NCBI GenBank assembly: GCA_027605045.1
Contig: JAQFWX010000140.1
Location: 25,589-89,588 of the forward strand
Direction: 5' to 3'
Source of the DNA: Phallus indusiatus
Lineage: Eukaryota; Basidiomycota; Agaricomycetes; Phallales; Phallaceae
DNA length: 64,000 nt
Position 1 is the first letter of the stretch. Every line of letters begins with the position of its first letter. Of this stretch, positions 13,061 to 26,500 are shown one piece after another. The position numbers and the translations under genes are program-made. Under the pieces are notes generated by a model. That model saw only the letters and a list, made by a program, of their open reading frames with translations, did not search any database and was not told where the DNA came from.

Positions 13061-16000
13061 TCGAGAAATCGTAAAAGGATCCTTGGAACAAGCGCCAAAC
13101 CCCAGCTTTGAGCGTATCAGAGAACCCGAGATGACTAATCAAAGCAATCGGATCACTAGGACATGTCATAAACAGTTGATAAACAACGTTCACAATGATG
13201 AATATTCACATAATAAACTATGGAACTAGCAAACCTTTTTTCATCTTAATGGCTTGAGATTCAATTCATACACCAATGCCTCAAATTTTGCGTCTCAAGA
13301 GTTGCGTTCATCACAAAGTTGTCCAGTGACAGGTTGGCATGCAACAAGTTGCCAATTTCCCGCGTCGTAACGGCGCCCGTCCTTGGAATGGAAGACCAAA
13401 AAGCAATCCAGATCTATAAATACAAAAGACGCGTCACAGAGCAATTTCCAGGTTTTCAAGTCAAAGTCCTTGGATTTACCGCTCAGACCGTGGCGTGAAT
13501 CACGAAAATAGAGCCTGAGCCTTGAGGCAAAAAAAAGTTGAACCTTGATTCGACACAAGAGCGGGAGTTGATCAGATAACTATTAACTAACTAGATATTC
13601 AATAAAGGAGGGATTTAACTCGTTATCAAAAATTACGAAATGTCGAGACCTTAATGTTAGGACAACCGTAAGAAATGATATACCTCCGCTCCGTCTTGCT
13701 CCCGCTGAGGTCATATTTTATTTAAGTAGCAGACGCTGCTCAGCGCTCAGTGCTGACCAAAGTTTGTTCTTGACCTCAACTGAAACCCATGGATGCGTAC
13801 TACACTTTTTTTATATGAACCTCTGAAGTGGATTTGCTATTCGACTGAAGTGATTCTGGGTGTAGAAGCAGTTCTATCGCCGACGCTGGATGAAGACAAA
13901 TGCAGACCTCGATATCGAAGACAGAAATCCATCTCGTCGGAGACCTCAGAAAGTTATATTTGTGATGGATTAATGACCGCAAATCTTCAACACAAAAATT
14001 AGTACTAGGTAAGTAGGTCCCTTTCCCATCAGTGTCGCTTGCTAAATAAATCTCTTCAAGTATACATATCCAAGCACTCCTGTCTTTAAAGAACAGATCA
14101 TAGTCATGAATTCTGTACCCCGCATGGGGTTGTCCGTGAGTCATATGACTGGTGATGCATTGATGGCGAACATCTTTAAAAACGATTGACAGGATTGGAG
14201 CCATTCATGTGGATAACATGCGCTAAATGGTACATTCTTGTTTTGAACACGCAGATGAATAGTGTTGCGGGATCATGGCACGTATTATTCATTCGTTCTT
14301 CTTTTTTTTTACTGATATAAATGTTCCTTGTTCAGTATTGCTTGGATTAGATTTCAGCCATCTGGACGAGTTGTTTACTTTTGTCCACGACGACACATCT
14401 AACTGTGAACTCGTCGGCTACTCTTTCTTGAACGATCCTCGCAACGACTACCCTCCTCCGGACGACATTTCTATGGCTCGCTTTTTGAGGTGCAAGGATC
14501 GGTTAATTACTTTGGAGAAATGGTTGGTGGACAGTGGGTTTGGAATGCCGGTCATTATCTGAAGATGTTAGTCCACGGTAAACAAACGTGTTCTTGTGCG
14601 AATCTCGCCAATTAAAGTTGGGAACACTGTCTTGACCGAGAGATAAAGATTGCCGAGTGGCGTGGGTGTGTGTTGAACGATAAACGTGTGTATTTCATTC
14701 ATAATGCTGATTTAACAAGCATGAGTAACAATACTTTGCAATTGCGCTTGCGCTTACCAAATAAAAGTTTGCAGGGGATTGACCTAAAGATTGGCTTCCA
14801 ATTTTTCTTTGGGATTTCATTTACATAAGGTAATCGTTTTCGAAACAAGTACAGAGTTGAGATTAAACAACATACAAACTCAATCAACAAGCATAATATT
14901 ACTTAGAAAGTCTATTAGAACCGCAGCGGAGAAAGATCACGCAGAATGACAGAAATGCTCAAGAACCGAATAAACCAAGAGGAGACATAGCGAGTAGTCG
15001 AGATCGAGAACATCAGCGCTATATGAATACTTTTGATAAAGTATTTTCATTTTGGATGCATAGTCGATTCGGGCCGCATGGGCAGGATGCGCGTGTAAAA
15101 GAGATGGCTAATCGAAAAGCAAAAAAAGGCGCGACAAACTGCAAAAGCGAAGGAAGTTAGCAAATGGCAAGAAGAAGTCGTCACATCACAGAGTGAAGCT
15201 TCCAGTAGTACTCAGTCAACACCGTTCTCTCCATCACTACTGGTTCAGAGTTCTCTCGACAGTCATAAATATCCTCAAAACTCAAAGGCCCGTCTACCTA
15301 AAACATTGGCTCTATGATGTTCGCCCATTATCAAAGACCTAGTATCAGAGCTTTCTTTCAATATGAAAAAATGTTTACGTTGGTGTTATTTCCATTTTAG
15401 CTCATAGTGTGTACTACATGTAATTACTCAAGCCCTCAGTTCGTTCCGTTGTAAAAATTAGTAACGTTGTATCAAAAAATTCAGCTTATTATCAGACCCC
15501 CACATGATCGTCCTTTCCGTACATAAATTAGAAGCTCTAAACTAAATGTTAAACACGGTACCGGTGTTTACTCTAACATAATTGACTTCAACAAAAACAG
15601 GAGTAATTGCAACATGCTACTTCGATTTATCAATGGATCGGCCGGTGGTGGTTTGTTATAATCCGTTGTGTTCTCCCGGGAACTTCCTGTCAAAAAAAAA
15701 TGAATGCAGGAAACGGTTTGCGAACGTTCCGTTGTCGGTACCTTCCGCGAGATGTAAGAAAGGTCCAGCGGCAATGTCCACTGCCATTTTCTACATACAT
15801 ATGTGTATGTACAAAACAGGTTTAGACGGAATTCCAGGACATTCTGCGCGTTGTCTACATAAGGAAAAAGAATGCTGCGTCTTGGAGATCCAATTCGGCG
15901 ATTTGAGCAAGTGTCTTGATCCTCAAAATTCCACGAACCTTCAGGTGAGAGCCGCACCAGTGACCAGTGATATAGTGATAGTCAACCCCTAATCTACATG

Positions 16001-16886
16001 GCATTTGTCCGATTTGCTTCAATTCTTGGCATGCCTATAAACCGAGATGAGTGTGGAAAGGGCCAAAGGTTTAAGAAAATGGTATCATTGAAGCCAGAAG
16101 TATACGTGGTAGCTAGCAGATGCATAGTTGTAGGAATAAGTCGCACTTGGTTGTCGTAGGTAAAACAGGAAAGTAAAACGAAGTATGGCGTGAGATGTAT
16201 TTCATTTGTATGTCATACATACCATGCCAATGCAGCCAATTCCTTGGCTACCCTGTATTTGAATTTGGAATTCACGGCACGGACGCCTGAACTCGTGACC
16301 CAATTGAAGCCAAAATAGCCAACGTTCGATGTGTCTGTTCTGACATCGCAAATTCCATGTTTCCGAAGAAGGGTCTGGCGAGCGAACGAATTAGATTGTA
16401 AAATATGCATATGATGAGTGGCCCTTAAAGTAGCTTATTTGGTTGGGTGTGACAGAGAAGCACTATATAGTAACTGCGACTTGGGGTTCGCATCGAGTCA
16501 ATCGGAAAACGGTCTAGAGTTTGAAGCTGGTAGGGGGGTATAAGTGTTCCTTCATGCCCATCGTTTGACCGGACACTCCGATGGTGGAGCATCGCCTCAT
16601 CCACAGACTTGCTCGATGCATCTGGATGGGGTACGGGGAGCAGCCCAAGAATTGAAATATTGATCGCGTCCTAGTATATGTCATAGGCGGAACCAGAAAA
16701 GACGAAAAAAGAGCACGTGGTTTGGAACAAATGAATACAAACTCCGACATCTGCCGAATAAAAAGACGATGTAAAGTATGACGTGCCCGTGACCGTGTCA
16801 GATCCTCTTTACGACAACTATTCCCTTCTGACGACTACCGTAACGACCTTTGGCAGTATCTTGAAACGCCTTTAAATAAAAACACA
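13061..16886. other. Long gene-poor spacer
   Basis: About 3.8 kb has no recognisable gene. One possible 95-residue open frame at 14275 is listed separately. An ATG-less open stretch near 14930-15170 reads ...REHQRYMNTFDKVFSFWMHS... with a CAG acceptor-like start and could be an exon relic. A near-palindrome at 15550-15570 shares 13 bases with 949-961. The region looks like decayed sequence. Confidence 0.4.
14275..14562 (+). CDS. Hypothetical open frame (possible gene fragment)
   Basis: An ATG-initiated frame of 95 codons encodes ...LDELFTFVHDDTSNCELVGYSFLNDPRNDYPPPDD... and ends GFGMPVII. The composition looks protein-like and soluble after residue 20. The first 19 codons include a poly-Phe run over a pyrimidine tract, followed by TTGTTCAG at about 14331. 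This suggests that an intron acceptor, not the ATG, opens the real coding part. I do not recognise the family. It could be the last exon of a degraded gene or of a gene whose upstream exons I could not identify. Confidence 0.25.
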   Translation: MARIIHSFFFFFTDINVPCSVLLGLDFSHLDELFTFVHDDTSNCELVGYSFLNDPRNDYPPPDDISMARFLRCKDRLITLEKWLVDSGFGMPVII

Positions 16887-18165
16887 ATGCCCGACTCGAC
16901 TTCCTGGAAGGATGGAATATTTTTGAAGGTTCGCTTATTCTTTATATGTGACCTTTACATGGATTATTTACAGACTGGTGGCTACACAGCTTGTCAACCT
17001 CGTCGCTTATGTGGCCTTTTTGGGTTCAAATATCTACACTGTAGCTACACCTGAAGATGTTTATCGGACCGCTAAGGAGACGTATTTCACGCCTAGCATA
17101 TGGGCATACGCCATTTGGTACGTCGTCCATCGTCTTCTGGAGCAGGGGTACCAAACCATCGCCATCTGTTACCATGGAGTTTCTATTTCGGTTTCCGGTA
17201 TTGACATATCGTTATAATAACAACAGGTCATTGATTCACCTCCTCTTACTGGGATTAATTATCTATCAATTCTTCCCTGCCGGAAAGAGAGTCATCATCG
17301 ACGGAATCAGTTGGCGATTCCCACTCTTGGCGGTTCTCAGCGCTGTTTTCTTTTACGTCTGGGTAAGTTGAGGTCTCAATCAAATTTGAGTGCCATCCTG
17401 ATTTTCATCCACAATTACCCAGTCCCGTCAGCACTACATTGTCGCCTTTATTTTTGCTCTCCTGGTCAGCTCCACAGTTTCCCACATCTATTACGTTGTC
17501 AAGAAATATCATGTTCCTGAGAACTTGAATGATGAGTGTATGTCAAACTGCTCTCCGAATGTATGCGCACCTTCTGACGTCACTTTCTATCTTCTTTCTG
17601 TTGTGTGTATTAGTATGGGTCCACCTTCCATTCTCGCTCTACCACGGCTGGACCTGCTTCCTCATCGTTCTCGCCGCTTTCGAAGCCTTTGGAACCAACG
17701 CTGCTACTGAAAGGCCTGGAGTTTTCACCAAGGTGTTTGTCTTCCTCGGATTGTGAGTCAACCCTTGCATGCGTAGATAACACCTACGCCTTCGTCGTCA
17801 TTGACGACACTAACGTTGGCTTCTGAAAAGGTTGTTGCTCGAAACTACATCTGCCGCATATGCGTTCTCAACACCTGAAGGCGATCTCCCGGCTAGTATT
17901 GCGATCACCTGGGCACTATTTGCCGTCTTTGACAGTGCGTCGACTCCGTTGACTTTCATTTATACTGTAAAGCAGCGTCCAATGAATGAACCATTCTTCT
18001 TCCACAGACCAACATGATAAGTTCATCCATTGGTCCGCACTCGCATTCTCACTCCTCTCCTTATTCTGGGTCTTGAAATCTCTTTATGGCTTGTTCGTCG
18101 GGCGTCGCTCACGTCTGACGATTATAAACGACGAAGAGAGAGCTCCACTCGTTGGTGGCAATTGA
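16887..18165 (+). CDS. Seven-segment integral membrane protein, function unknown
   Basis: Seven exons (16887-16928, 16990-17117, 17227-17362, 17423-17537, 17614-17752, 17831-17934, 18008-18165) sum to 273 residues. The N-terminus [14 protein letters not shown] is followed by about seven hydrophobic helices, among them [47 protein letters not shown] and [20 protein letters not shown]. Conserved-looking signatures are [32 protein letters not shown] and [14 protein letters not shown]. The tail [13 protein letters not shown] is short and acidic. I recall similar uncharacterised fungal proteins but know no assigned function. The start depends on intron 1 ending at ACACAG (16989); the earlier ACAG at 16971-16974 would break the frame. 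Confidence 0.82.
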
Positions 18166-20515
18166 TGTTTTAGTACCCGTACAGCATCCGCACGTGCGGT
18201 TTCTTTGCAAGTTCTTCTCCATATCATTTTCGAACAGGAAATGAAGTTGGGAGCTTCGAGTTCCCTCATCGTTACCTTTATACATGCAAATTTATTCCTT
18301 TTGTTGTTCCTCTTTTCTCAATTGTTTTATCTGTCCACCGTCAACAACACTTTCGACTTTTTTTCCCATTTCTAACTGTAATGACTTCCCAATCAAATTC
18401 TTTCTTGGATTATTATACTGCAGTCGTATTGTTACATAAGATATAGCGACTTCAATTTATCTGCATTTGTATTGAGAAGCTTTGGTTTTCGCTTAATTGC
18501 ATATTTACTTGCCCTTCTTGCTCAGCATTTGTACTTTTGTGTGATTTGTTCGTGTTTGAAATATCTGATCATGCATTTTGTTGTCATTTTTGAGTTGCGC
18601 CGAGTCTTGACTGGGGCTTCTTCTCTTGGAGCACGATTTTATTATTTTCAATATCGACAAGCCTCTCGCCTCTGATGGGAATCTAGACTAATTTTGACGC
18701 CCGTGGTGGACCTTTCGTCGCGGCCTGAACTTCTTTTAGCTCCACAACAGCTCCATTCCTTTTACAAACTCTTCGAAATGTTTGACATGTTCTAACTCAT
18801 GAATCAACCTGATTTCTTCGTCTTCGCGTGTGTGTACGGTACTCGATTAACCCCAATTTTACGTCCAAGTTGTTTACAGTCAACGAACCTCTTTAAAGTG
18901 ACTGTCATGCTAAGTTGCGGATATTCATTCACCTCATGTCCTTATGCTTTCATGTTCAGTAACCAGTTATGGGATTTTTTGCTTGTGAATCCTTGTTTAC
19001 TTTTTACTGTGTTTTTTAAATCCATTAAGTTCTCGTTTGGTTCTCGTCACCTAAAATGGCAAATTTAAAGAGGCTGCGGCGAATTTCATACATTCCCCAA
19101 GATAACACCGGTTAGTCTCTGTTCTTATTTCCTTCGTGTGTGCTCCGAATGTCAATCCTATTATTCAGGATCAAAGGGTCAATCAACGCTCTTCCGAGCA
19201 TATTTATAGAAGTCCCATACCTCAAGTTTGGTCATACGATCCTTATGGCTCAAATATCATTCATTAATACTCCGGACTAAGATCATCCCCAACGCGAATT
19301 TGGCTTGTGATATTCCATCTCTTCAATGTCCCTCACTGGCAAGCTGCGGTGACTCGTGCGCGCGAGGTACTACAAGACCTCCTTACGTCTTTGCTCAAGA
19401 CAGTATCTAGTATGACAATCAAGGATGCTCACCTATTGGCAGTCACTCAAAGCAAATATCTGAATCTGTGTTGTTGGACTGACTTGGACCCTTCAGTTGC
19501 GTACGCTAGTATGGCATTCAGGCCTTATCAACACCATACTTATAGGCAGAATTCCATCTGATACCGGAAGATACCGAATCAAGAAAATGTGAAACGGACA
19601 AGGTGCCGAGCAGCAGGTGAGACAGTCGAGGGTTGCGACTGTCATGAATGAATGAATGTATACTGATTCATTCAACCTCTTGCCTTTAGTGCTTTAGTGC
19701 ACCGACTAGTGGCCTCGAAATGCCAAAAATGGAAAGAGCACTCAATATGTAGGTGTTCAAGAAACAAATTGAGGAGGACGATTGTCCGATCTGATTCGAT
19801 TCCGGTGAAACGGCTCGTACTCTGACATCTATCCCCTGACGGTACGAACAAAACTTTATTTATTTTACCGACGCCTCGGAGCCGAGGACACTGCCATGCA
19901 GCTTAGGTTTTTTTGCCGACGCGGTAGACTGGATTAGTAAAAAAGCAGGGGGAAGACGATGGGGGTACAGAACATTTTAGGATAGGAAATTTTTAAATCT
20001 AAGATTACCGCAGACATTGAAGCTCGGTTCACTTTGTTCTGGTCTATGTAAGACCGTAGTCGGAAAATAATGCCCCTCACGCAACTGAAAGAGGATCATT
20101 CAATTGGGGTACTTCGTTATGCCCAATCTACTCGACCCTGGCGGAACTTGGCGAGCCCATCATATGCATGCATGTATAATCTACGTACGTACGTATTCAA
20201 GTTAGGTATTGCAACGGAAGTAAATATATACACATCGTGGCACGTTCAAGATTTGGTCTGAAAGTTAGGCTTATTTGTGTGTTTAAATTTAACAAGGACG
20301 GTCCAGGATCCGGATGGATGGTCCCCAAAAAAAAATCATCTACATTCGGGATCGTGCTAAAGAAGGTTAAAGATCTCCAAGACTAAATGTCTTCAACAGG
20401 GTTCGGTCTGGTTCAGTACCCTACGTGATACATAAAAAGGTTCAGGTTCAGATTACGTCCGGCCAACGGTGTTCTCTCTCCCCGTCCGCTCTCGATCATC
20501 TCCTGAGTTTCTCAA
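18166..20515. other. Gene-poor spacer
   Basis: About 2.3 kb separates the membrane protein from the P450. No open frame shows motifs or coherent splice sites. Short tandem words (ATGCATGCATG, ACGTACGTACGT) occur near 20165-20192. A small GC hairpin, CCTCGG-AG-CCGAGG, lies near 19876-19890. Nothing else is seen. Confidence 0.5.
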
Positions 20516-22746
20516 ATGCTGTCCTCACTTCACTTGCAATACTCCAGACCGGTGATCGTGGCTTTAGTCCTATGCGGTACTATCTGTACAGTGGTGGTTT
20601 ATCGAGGTGTAAGCAGCTTGCGAACGAGAAAAATTCCAAAAGGTCAGTCCTGTAATTCTGAAAGAAAATATGGTGTTGAACGACGATATTGTTGTCAGGC
20701 TTGAAATATCCACCTGGTCCCCCTCAACGATTCTTCATCGGAAATCTTACCGATCTTCCAACCAAAGAGAATTGGAAAACATTCCATAAATTCGCTCAGA
20801 CGTATGGTAAGGCTGATTCTTGAAGTTCACGATGGCACTGCCTATTCAGAACGTACTTGACACTTTAGGTGATCTCACATATCTCAACATATTCGGCACA
20901 TCCCTTCTTTTCGTCAACTCCTATAAACTTCAGAATGAGCTGTTTGAGAAGCGAGGCGCTATATATTCAAATCGTTTTCAGTCAACCATGTTACACGATC
21001 TGTAAGTGGCTTCCATGTTTCAGTTCTAAATATTTTAATATACTCAGCTTTGATCCTCTAAAAGTGGCGGTTTCGATTGGAGTGTTGCAACACTTCAATA
21101 TGATGATCTTTGGCGTCGGCATCGTGGGTTCCTACATCAGGCTCTTAACAAAAGTGCTTTTACGCAGTATCGAGGAACTATAGAGAAACATGCTAGGTTT
21201 GGTTTACTCATCATGTTATCTTAAATTGCATTCCAAAAAGACTACTATCAGGACGTTTCTGCTCCGTTTGTATGAATCCCCTGAGAACTTTTTGGAGCAC
21301 TCAAGACACACACTCGGGGCCTTTACTTTAGAGGTGCGTAGGAAGCTCTATCTCAATTAAATGAGATCTCTAAGAAAGGATTACTTGGAATATGGCAGAT
21401 GACGTACGGACTCAAAATTGCACGAGATAATGATCCTTACATCGTAACGGCCGAGAACGCAGCGCGGATAATCGGACAGGTTTCTCAGCCCGGAGCTTTT
21501 TACGTCGACTTTTTACCAATATGTATGTTTGAATGACATCTTTGAAGGATCATATGTTTTTGACAAAACATCTTCTGTTCAGTGAAATACGTCCCCTCGT
21601 GGTTCCCGGGAGCAGGGTTCAAACATACGGCTCAGAGATTGAATCAGTATCTTCAGGACATGATACACATTCCATTCAATTCTGTCAAAAATTCCATGGT
21701 AATTTTATAACACTGGCGATATAGTTTGAGTAATACTAAGAGCGTTTCTAAATGCAGAAAACAGGAAAGGCCGCACCGTCCATCGTGTCCAACATTCTTG
21801 AAGGTCTCCAAATGGGGCAGGACAAGGTTGACAATTACGAAGACGAGGAAGAAGTCCTCAGAAACATCAGCGGGGTTATTTATCTGGGAGGAATAGACAC
21901 GGTATGTGCCCTTAGAACTTCCGGGGGCGTGTGATTTTGAATTTTACTGTCACCCGCGAATAGACAGAATCTGCCCTTCAATCCTTTTTCCTGGCAATGA
22001 TCCTCTACCCAGAGGTCCAAAAAATGGCTCAGAGAGAACTGGACAACATAATCGGTCCCAAGGCTTTGCCGTCGTTCCAAGACAGAGATAACCTTCCGTA
22101 TATCGATGCTATGGTGAAAGAGACGTTACGATGGCATCCTGTTGCTCCTTGCGGATTCCCTCATTTGCTGAAAGAAGATGATGTTGTTGGGGATTATTTT
22201 ATTCCCAAAGGCACAGTTGTTATGGGTAATATATGGTACGACGCCATGGATATTTTTGAGAGGAAATGAGAATTGGATTAACGGCTTTTTCATCAGGGCG
22301 CTGTTACATTCTCCCGAGTACGGAGACGATGTCGATGATTTTAACCCAGCTCGGTTTTTGAAAGGTGATGTCAAAGATCCTGACGTTGCTTTTGGATTTG
22401 GAAGAAGGTATTGAAAAGAGAAGGGATCCAGCTGCTTTTATTTCAGTACTGACTGATAATGTTTCAGAGTATGTCCAGGAAGATGGATGGCCGATAGCGA
22501 ACTCTTTATCTTGATAGCGTCGGTTTTACATGCATTCAAAATTGAACCGCATGAGACTGAAGTGCCCACAAAGGATGACTTTGTTTCGGGTGTTATATCG
22601 TAAGAGATTATTGTAATTTCCGATATCTGAATACTGATAACTCGATGTACCATAGAATTCCGAAACCATTCAAATGTCGATTGAGACCGAGACATTCTGA
22701 GGCAGAAGCGTTGTTAGTTCAGCTTTCTCATGAGCTGCATGAGTGA
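20516..22746 (+). CDS. Cytochrome P450 monooxygenase (microsomal)
   Basis: Twelve exons (first 20516-20642, last 22656-22746) sum to 523 residues. An N-terminal membrane anchor (PVIVALVLCGTICTVVVY) precedes the proline hinge YPPGPPQ. The I-helix motif reads YLGGIDTT. The ExxR motif is ETLR at 375-378, the PxRF region reads FNPARF, and the heme-binding loop is FGFGRRVCPG with Cys452. These features mark a class II ER-bound P450 that takes electrons from a reductase and oxidises small hydrophobic substrates. It resembles the large P450 families expanded in wood- and litter-decay basidiomycetes. I cannot assign the CYP family or substrate. All introns are GT-AG and 44-73 bases. Neighbours do not form an obvious biosynthetic cluster. 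Confidence 0.93.
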
Positions 22747-23567
22747 ACGTCTTAGATTTTCACTATTTCCACCCTAAATACGTACATACGTTTTGTTCCA
22801 TGCACCGTCCTTTTCTCTTGAGCGTATCGAAACTAATTTCTATGCCCCAAGTGAGATTTGCGGAAGCCTTACGCGTACGGGGTGATCCTATTCCTTCCTA
22901 CTCGCGTAACCATTCGACATCAAGCTCAGACTTGGCTCAGGGTTGGCTAAACGAACGCGTCGACATTTCAAAATTCTGAAAGAGACGGCCAGATTTCAGC
23001 CAGACTCGACGGGACAAACTGGCCAACGTGTTGTTCAACGTGTTTTTCAGCCGCCGCCACTTGTTGGCGTTACATAAGGATATACCCCGTGATTGAAAAA
23101 ATTCCACCGTGTTACGTAATCAGACCATTTTTTTTTCTTTTCTTTTGCCTCCCTCTTGGTCAGGAACGTTTCCGGTGCATGATTGGTAAACGATCCTTTT
23201 TTTCCAAAGCTGTATTCTACTTTTAGACGCTGTCTCTCAAGTAATTATTTTTTACCCCCTTTTTCAAGTGTTTTCCTACGAATATTTTCAATATTCCATG
23301 CATACCAACCAACACTGCTGCGGCAAGGATCCGATTGTTCCTGGTTTCATCTGAAAACCAACAGCGACCATTTCATGATCAAGCTGGACGGATCTGGGAT
23401 GAAATGGAAGTCATTCAATCAAAATCGACCCGTCGTCCTGAGTTAGGGTGCAGCCTTCTGATTGGTCAGTCAGCTGAGACTATGACTGAGGAAGAAGCTC
23501 GGCGGGCGGGTTGCAGCGCCTTTTCCTCGCATTCTTGTCTCACTATTCTCTCTTTCTTCTTTCTCTC
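22747..23567. other. Spacer / phospholipase B promoter region
   Basis: This lies between the P450 stop and the first in-frame ATG of the second phospholipase B. It is rich in T and C toward its 3' end. Bases 23511-23567 are open in the phospholipase frame and encode a hydrophobic, signal-like stretch without an ATG (see findings). Confidence 0.5.
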
Positions 23568-26500
23568 ATGCCCTCTACGAACCCCTACGCACCAAACATA
23601 AACGTTCAATGTCCCTCCACGAACTCTACAACTACCCAACTTCTTCGCACTTTCTTTCCTCAAAACCAGACTTTGCACCCTCAAGAACAGGCATACATTC
23701 AGAATCGGAAACCTCAGATACAACAAGCATGGCAAGATTGGATTCAAGGGCCAGAAGTTGGGTATAACATATCTCAATTCGATGAGGATGCGTATCCGGT
23801 TGTCGGAATGGCGATATCGGGTGGGGGATTCAGGGCCTCGTTGTTTGGCGCTGGCGTGCTCAATGCGTTTGATGCGCGCAATGACACGTCCAAGTCCCTT
23901 GGAACGGGCGGGCTGTATAATGTTCTTACCTATTTGGCGGGTGCCTCAGGTCAGTCTTAGGTTTCAGCTTATCATTCTGGGGGGCTATGATGGCACGATA
24001 CGATGAACCAGCGCTTCAATGCTGTGTGTGAACATCGCCCATCGTGTACCGCAATGGGCTGCGCGTTCATATCAACAAATTGTTAATTTAACTATTCTCA
24101 CAGGTGGTTCTTGGGTTATTGCCAGCCAATTGTATAATCCCAACTCAAAGTCTTTTTTTAACTTGGTACTTGGAGACAGTGCCGGAGATGAACAAGGGTG
24201 GTTACTTGATATCGACGCTGCGTTTCCAAATGGCGAAAACTTTTTGGATAGCAAGAATGAGGAATATTATGGTGCAATTGTCGAGAATACGAAGGCCAAA
24301 GCTGCCACGAATATGCAAGTGATGTTTTTCGTCACCATAACTACCACCATTGTTCATCATTTATTGTATTTTTCAGACCAGTCAGTGTTACAGATATTTG
24401 GTGCGGTCTTCTAAGCTATCATTTTCTCAACGGTACAACCCGCGACAACTTTTTCACGTCTAACGCTGAGACCCCACATGGTGCCGGACTCCTCTGGTCT
24501 GATATTCCCTCTACAAAACTCTTTCAAAACCATGCCTTTCCATTTCCGTTGGTCGTAGCTGATTCACGGGGTCCGAATAGTAATGGTGAACGACCCTCCT
24601 TGGAGGATGTGGTTTACGAGGTAATTTCAAGCCAACTCCTGGCTTAATTACAACTTCATTTCTTTTCCCATTCAGATCTCTCCATTTGAGATGGGCTCAT
24701 GGGATCCAACATTATCATCCATGATGAACCTTGCATTCGCGGGGACAGCTTTAAACGAAGGTACACCGCCCAATTCGACGTCGTGCGTGACAGGATTCGA
24801 TCAAGCGGCGTACATTATCGGTACAAGTAGTAATTTATGGGATGTGCGTTATTATCATCATCTTCGATTAACCTAGCTTTAGAAGTTTAATGTTCTTCCT
24901 TCAGAGCGCTTCGTTTGTCTTGAGTTCAGAAGCCGGAACATTTTCTCAACTTCTCGGACCATTGGGAGATACTCTAGAAAAGCTTATAGCAAAGGTAGCT
25001 CACGCACTTTATTGTAATATTTATTATTAAATTCACTCTCCACGACTACTATAGATAGTTTCAAAAGGAGAAGACACAGCTCTCTGGCCAAACGTATGTC
25101 TATCCCTTTCATGCTATGTCTCTCGTTGAGCGCCTACATTGCAGTCCTTTGGAGGTCTTAACAAAGCCCTCTTTCAAAATGCTCTCACACCGACTCTAAA
25201 CCTCGACGACGGCGGCGAAAACGCAGCAAACGTGCCTATTGAAGCTTTGTTCCTCAAACCTCGCCAGATTGATGTCGTTGTCGCCGTAGATTCCACAGCC
25301 GAGACCACTCTCGGTGTCAAGCAAAATTATCCAAAGTGCGTGTTTCGGCCCTGACTCGGTTTTTCCCCTTCTTTCGTGGTAACATTTACGGCAGTGGTAC
25401 GGCGATGAACACAGCTGCCACCCGCCTAAGGACCATACTATCTCAGACACATCAGCAAGCACCGTCTATACCGCCCGATTTCGCTATCACGGGAAACAAC
25501 CTCCATGTTTCTTTCTTTGGATGCGATCCAGATTCCGATTCGTCGAACGACGGTGACAACGTGACTCCATTGATTATCTATGTTCCTAATTCGCCACCTT
25601 GTACTGGCGATAACCCCGTTACAAAGTAAGATGTATCGCTTTGCCTATTTTAACTGCGGACGTTAATTATTGTAAATTATGGCAACAGTACAGGCGCATT
25701 CAAAACCTCTTACTCAACAATCCTACAAACAGACTTTTTTTCCCAATCTTTTCTCAGCGCAACCTGTGGGTTTGTGCCAAATTCGACCACCCAAGATACA
25801 AACTTCCCAATTTGTCTTAAGTGCGCAGCAATAGATCGCGCGCGGAATAAGACGAGTCCACCCATCCCCCGTTCCGAAATTTGCCAGCAATGTTTCACAC
25901 GGTATTGTTTCAATCCGTCCAATCCGCCGACCAATAAAGATTTTCCTGGACGGAAATTCGTATTTGTCGATCCAGGACCGCCATCTTCCCTCACAAAGTT
26001 TGAGGATTTTATTCGGAAGCATGGTATACAGCTGTTTATCGCGTTGGCTGTTATAAGTCTATTTTTGGTGGGGGTTTGTGGTTTCTTTGCCTATAGAAGG
26101 GGGAAAAGGCGAAAGGAGAGAGTTAATATGGTTAAGATGTATGGGTGGGGTGCCGTCGCTGAGTTGGACAAAATCGATCAGACGAAGAGATTTAGTCCTG
26201 GCGCTAATACTTGGAACCGAAGAGGCGGGTTCCAGTATTATTTGGATCGTGTTAAGAGCAAGTTGGGTATCGGTGATAGATATACCGAAATCGTCAATCC
26301 GCATGAATTTGAGTTTGAGTTGGAGGATGCGGCAGGAGACGGTGGCATGATGAAGAAACTGGGGGGTAATAATATGAAATCAGGTGAGTTCGTACAGAGC
26401 AACTTCTCATTTTAAACTTAATGAGTCTAGATTTGCCCAATATAAATACACCAACATCACCTCCACTGTCAGCACCTGGCTCTGCCTTGCACACGGCGTC

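Noticed and set aside
15568..15992. Overlapping 129- and 136-codon frames on both strands
   Set aside because: The plus-strand frame begins with TTG, neither frame has a motif, and overlapping antisense frames of equal size argue for chance.
16948..17217. Start of the seven-segment membrane protein at 16948
   Set aside because: The codon there is GTG, not ATG. An upstream ATG (16887) with a canonical intron ending at 16989 keeps the frame, so a frameshift or non-canonical intron is not needed.
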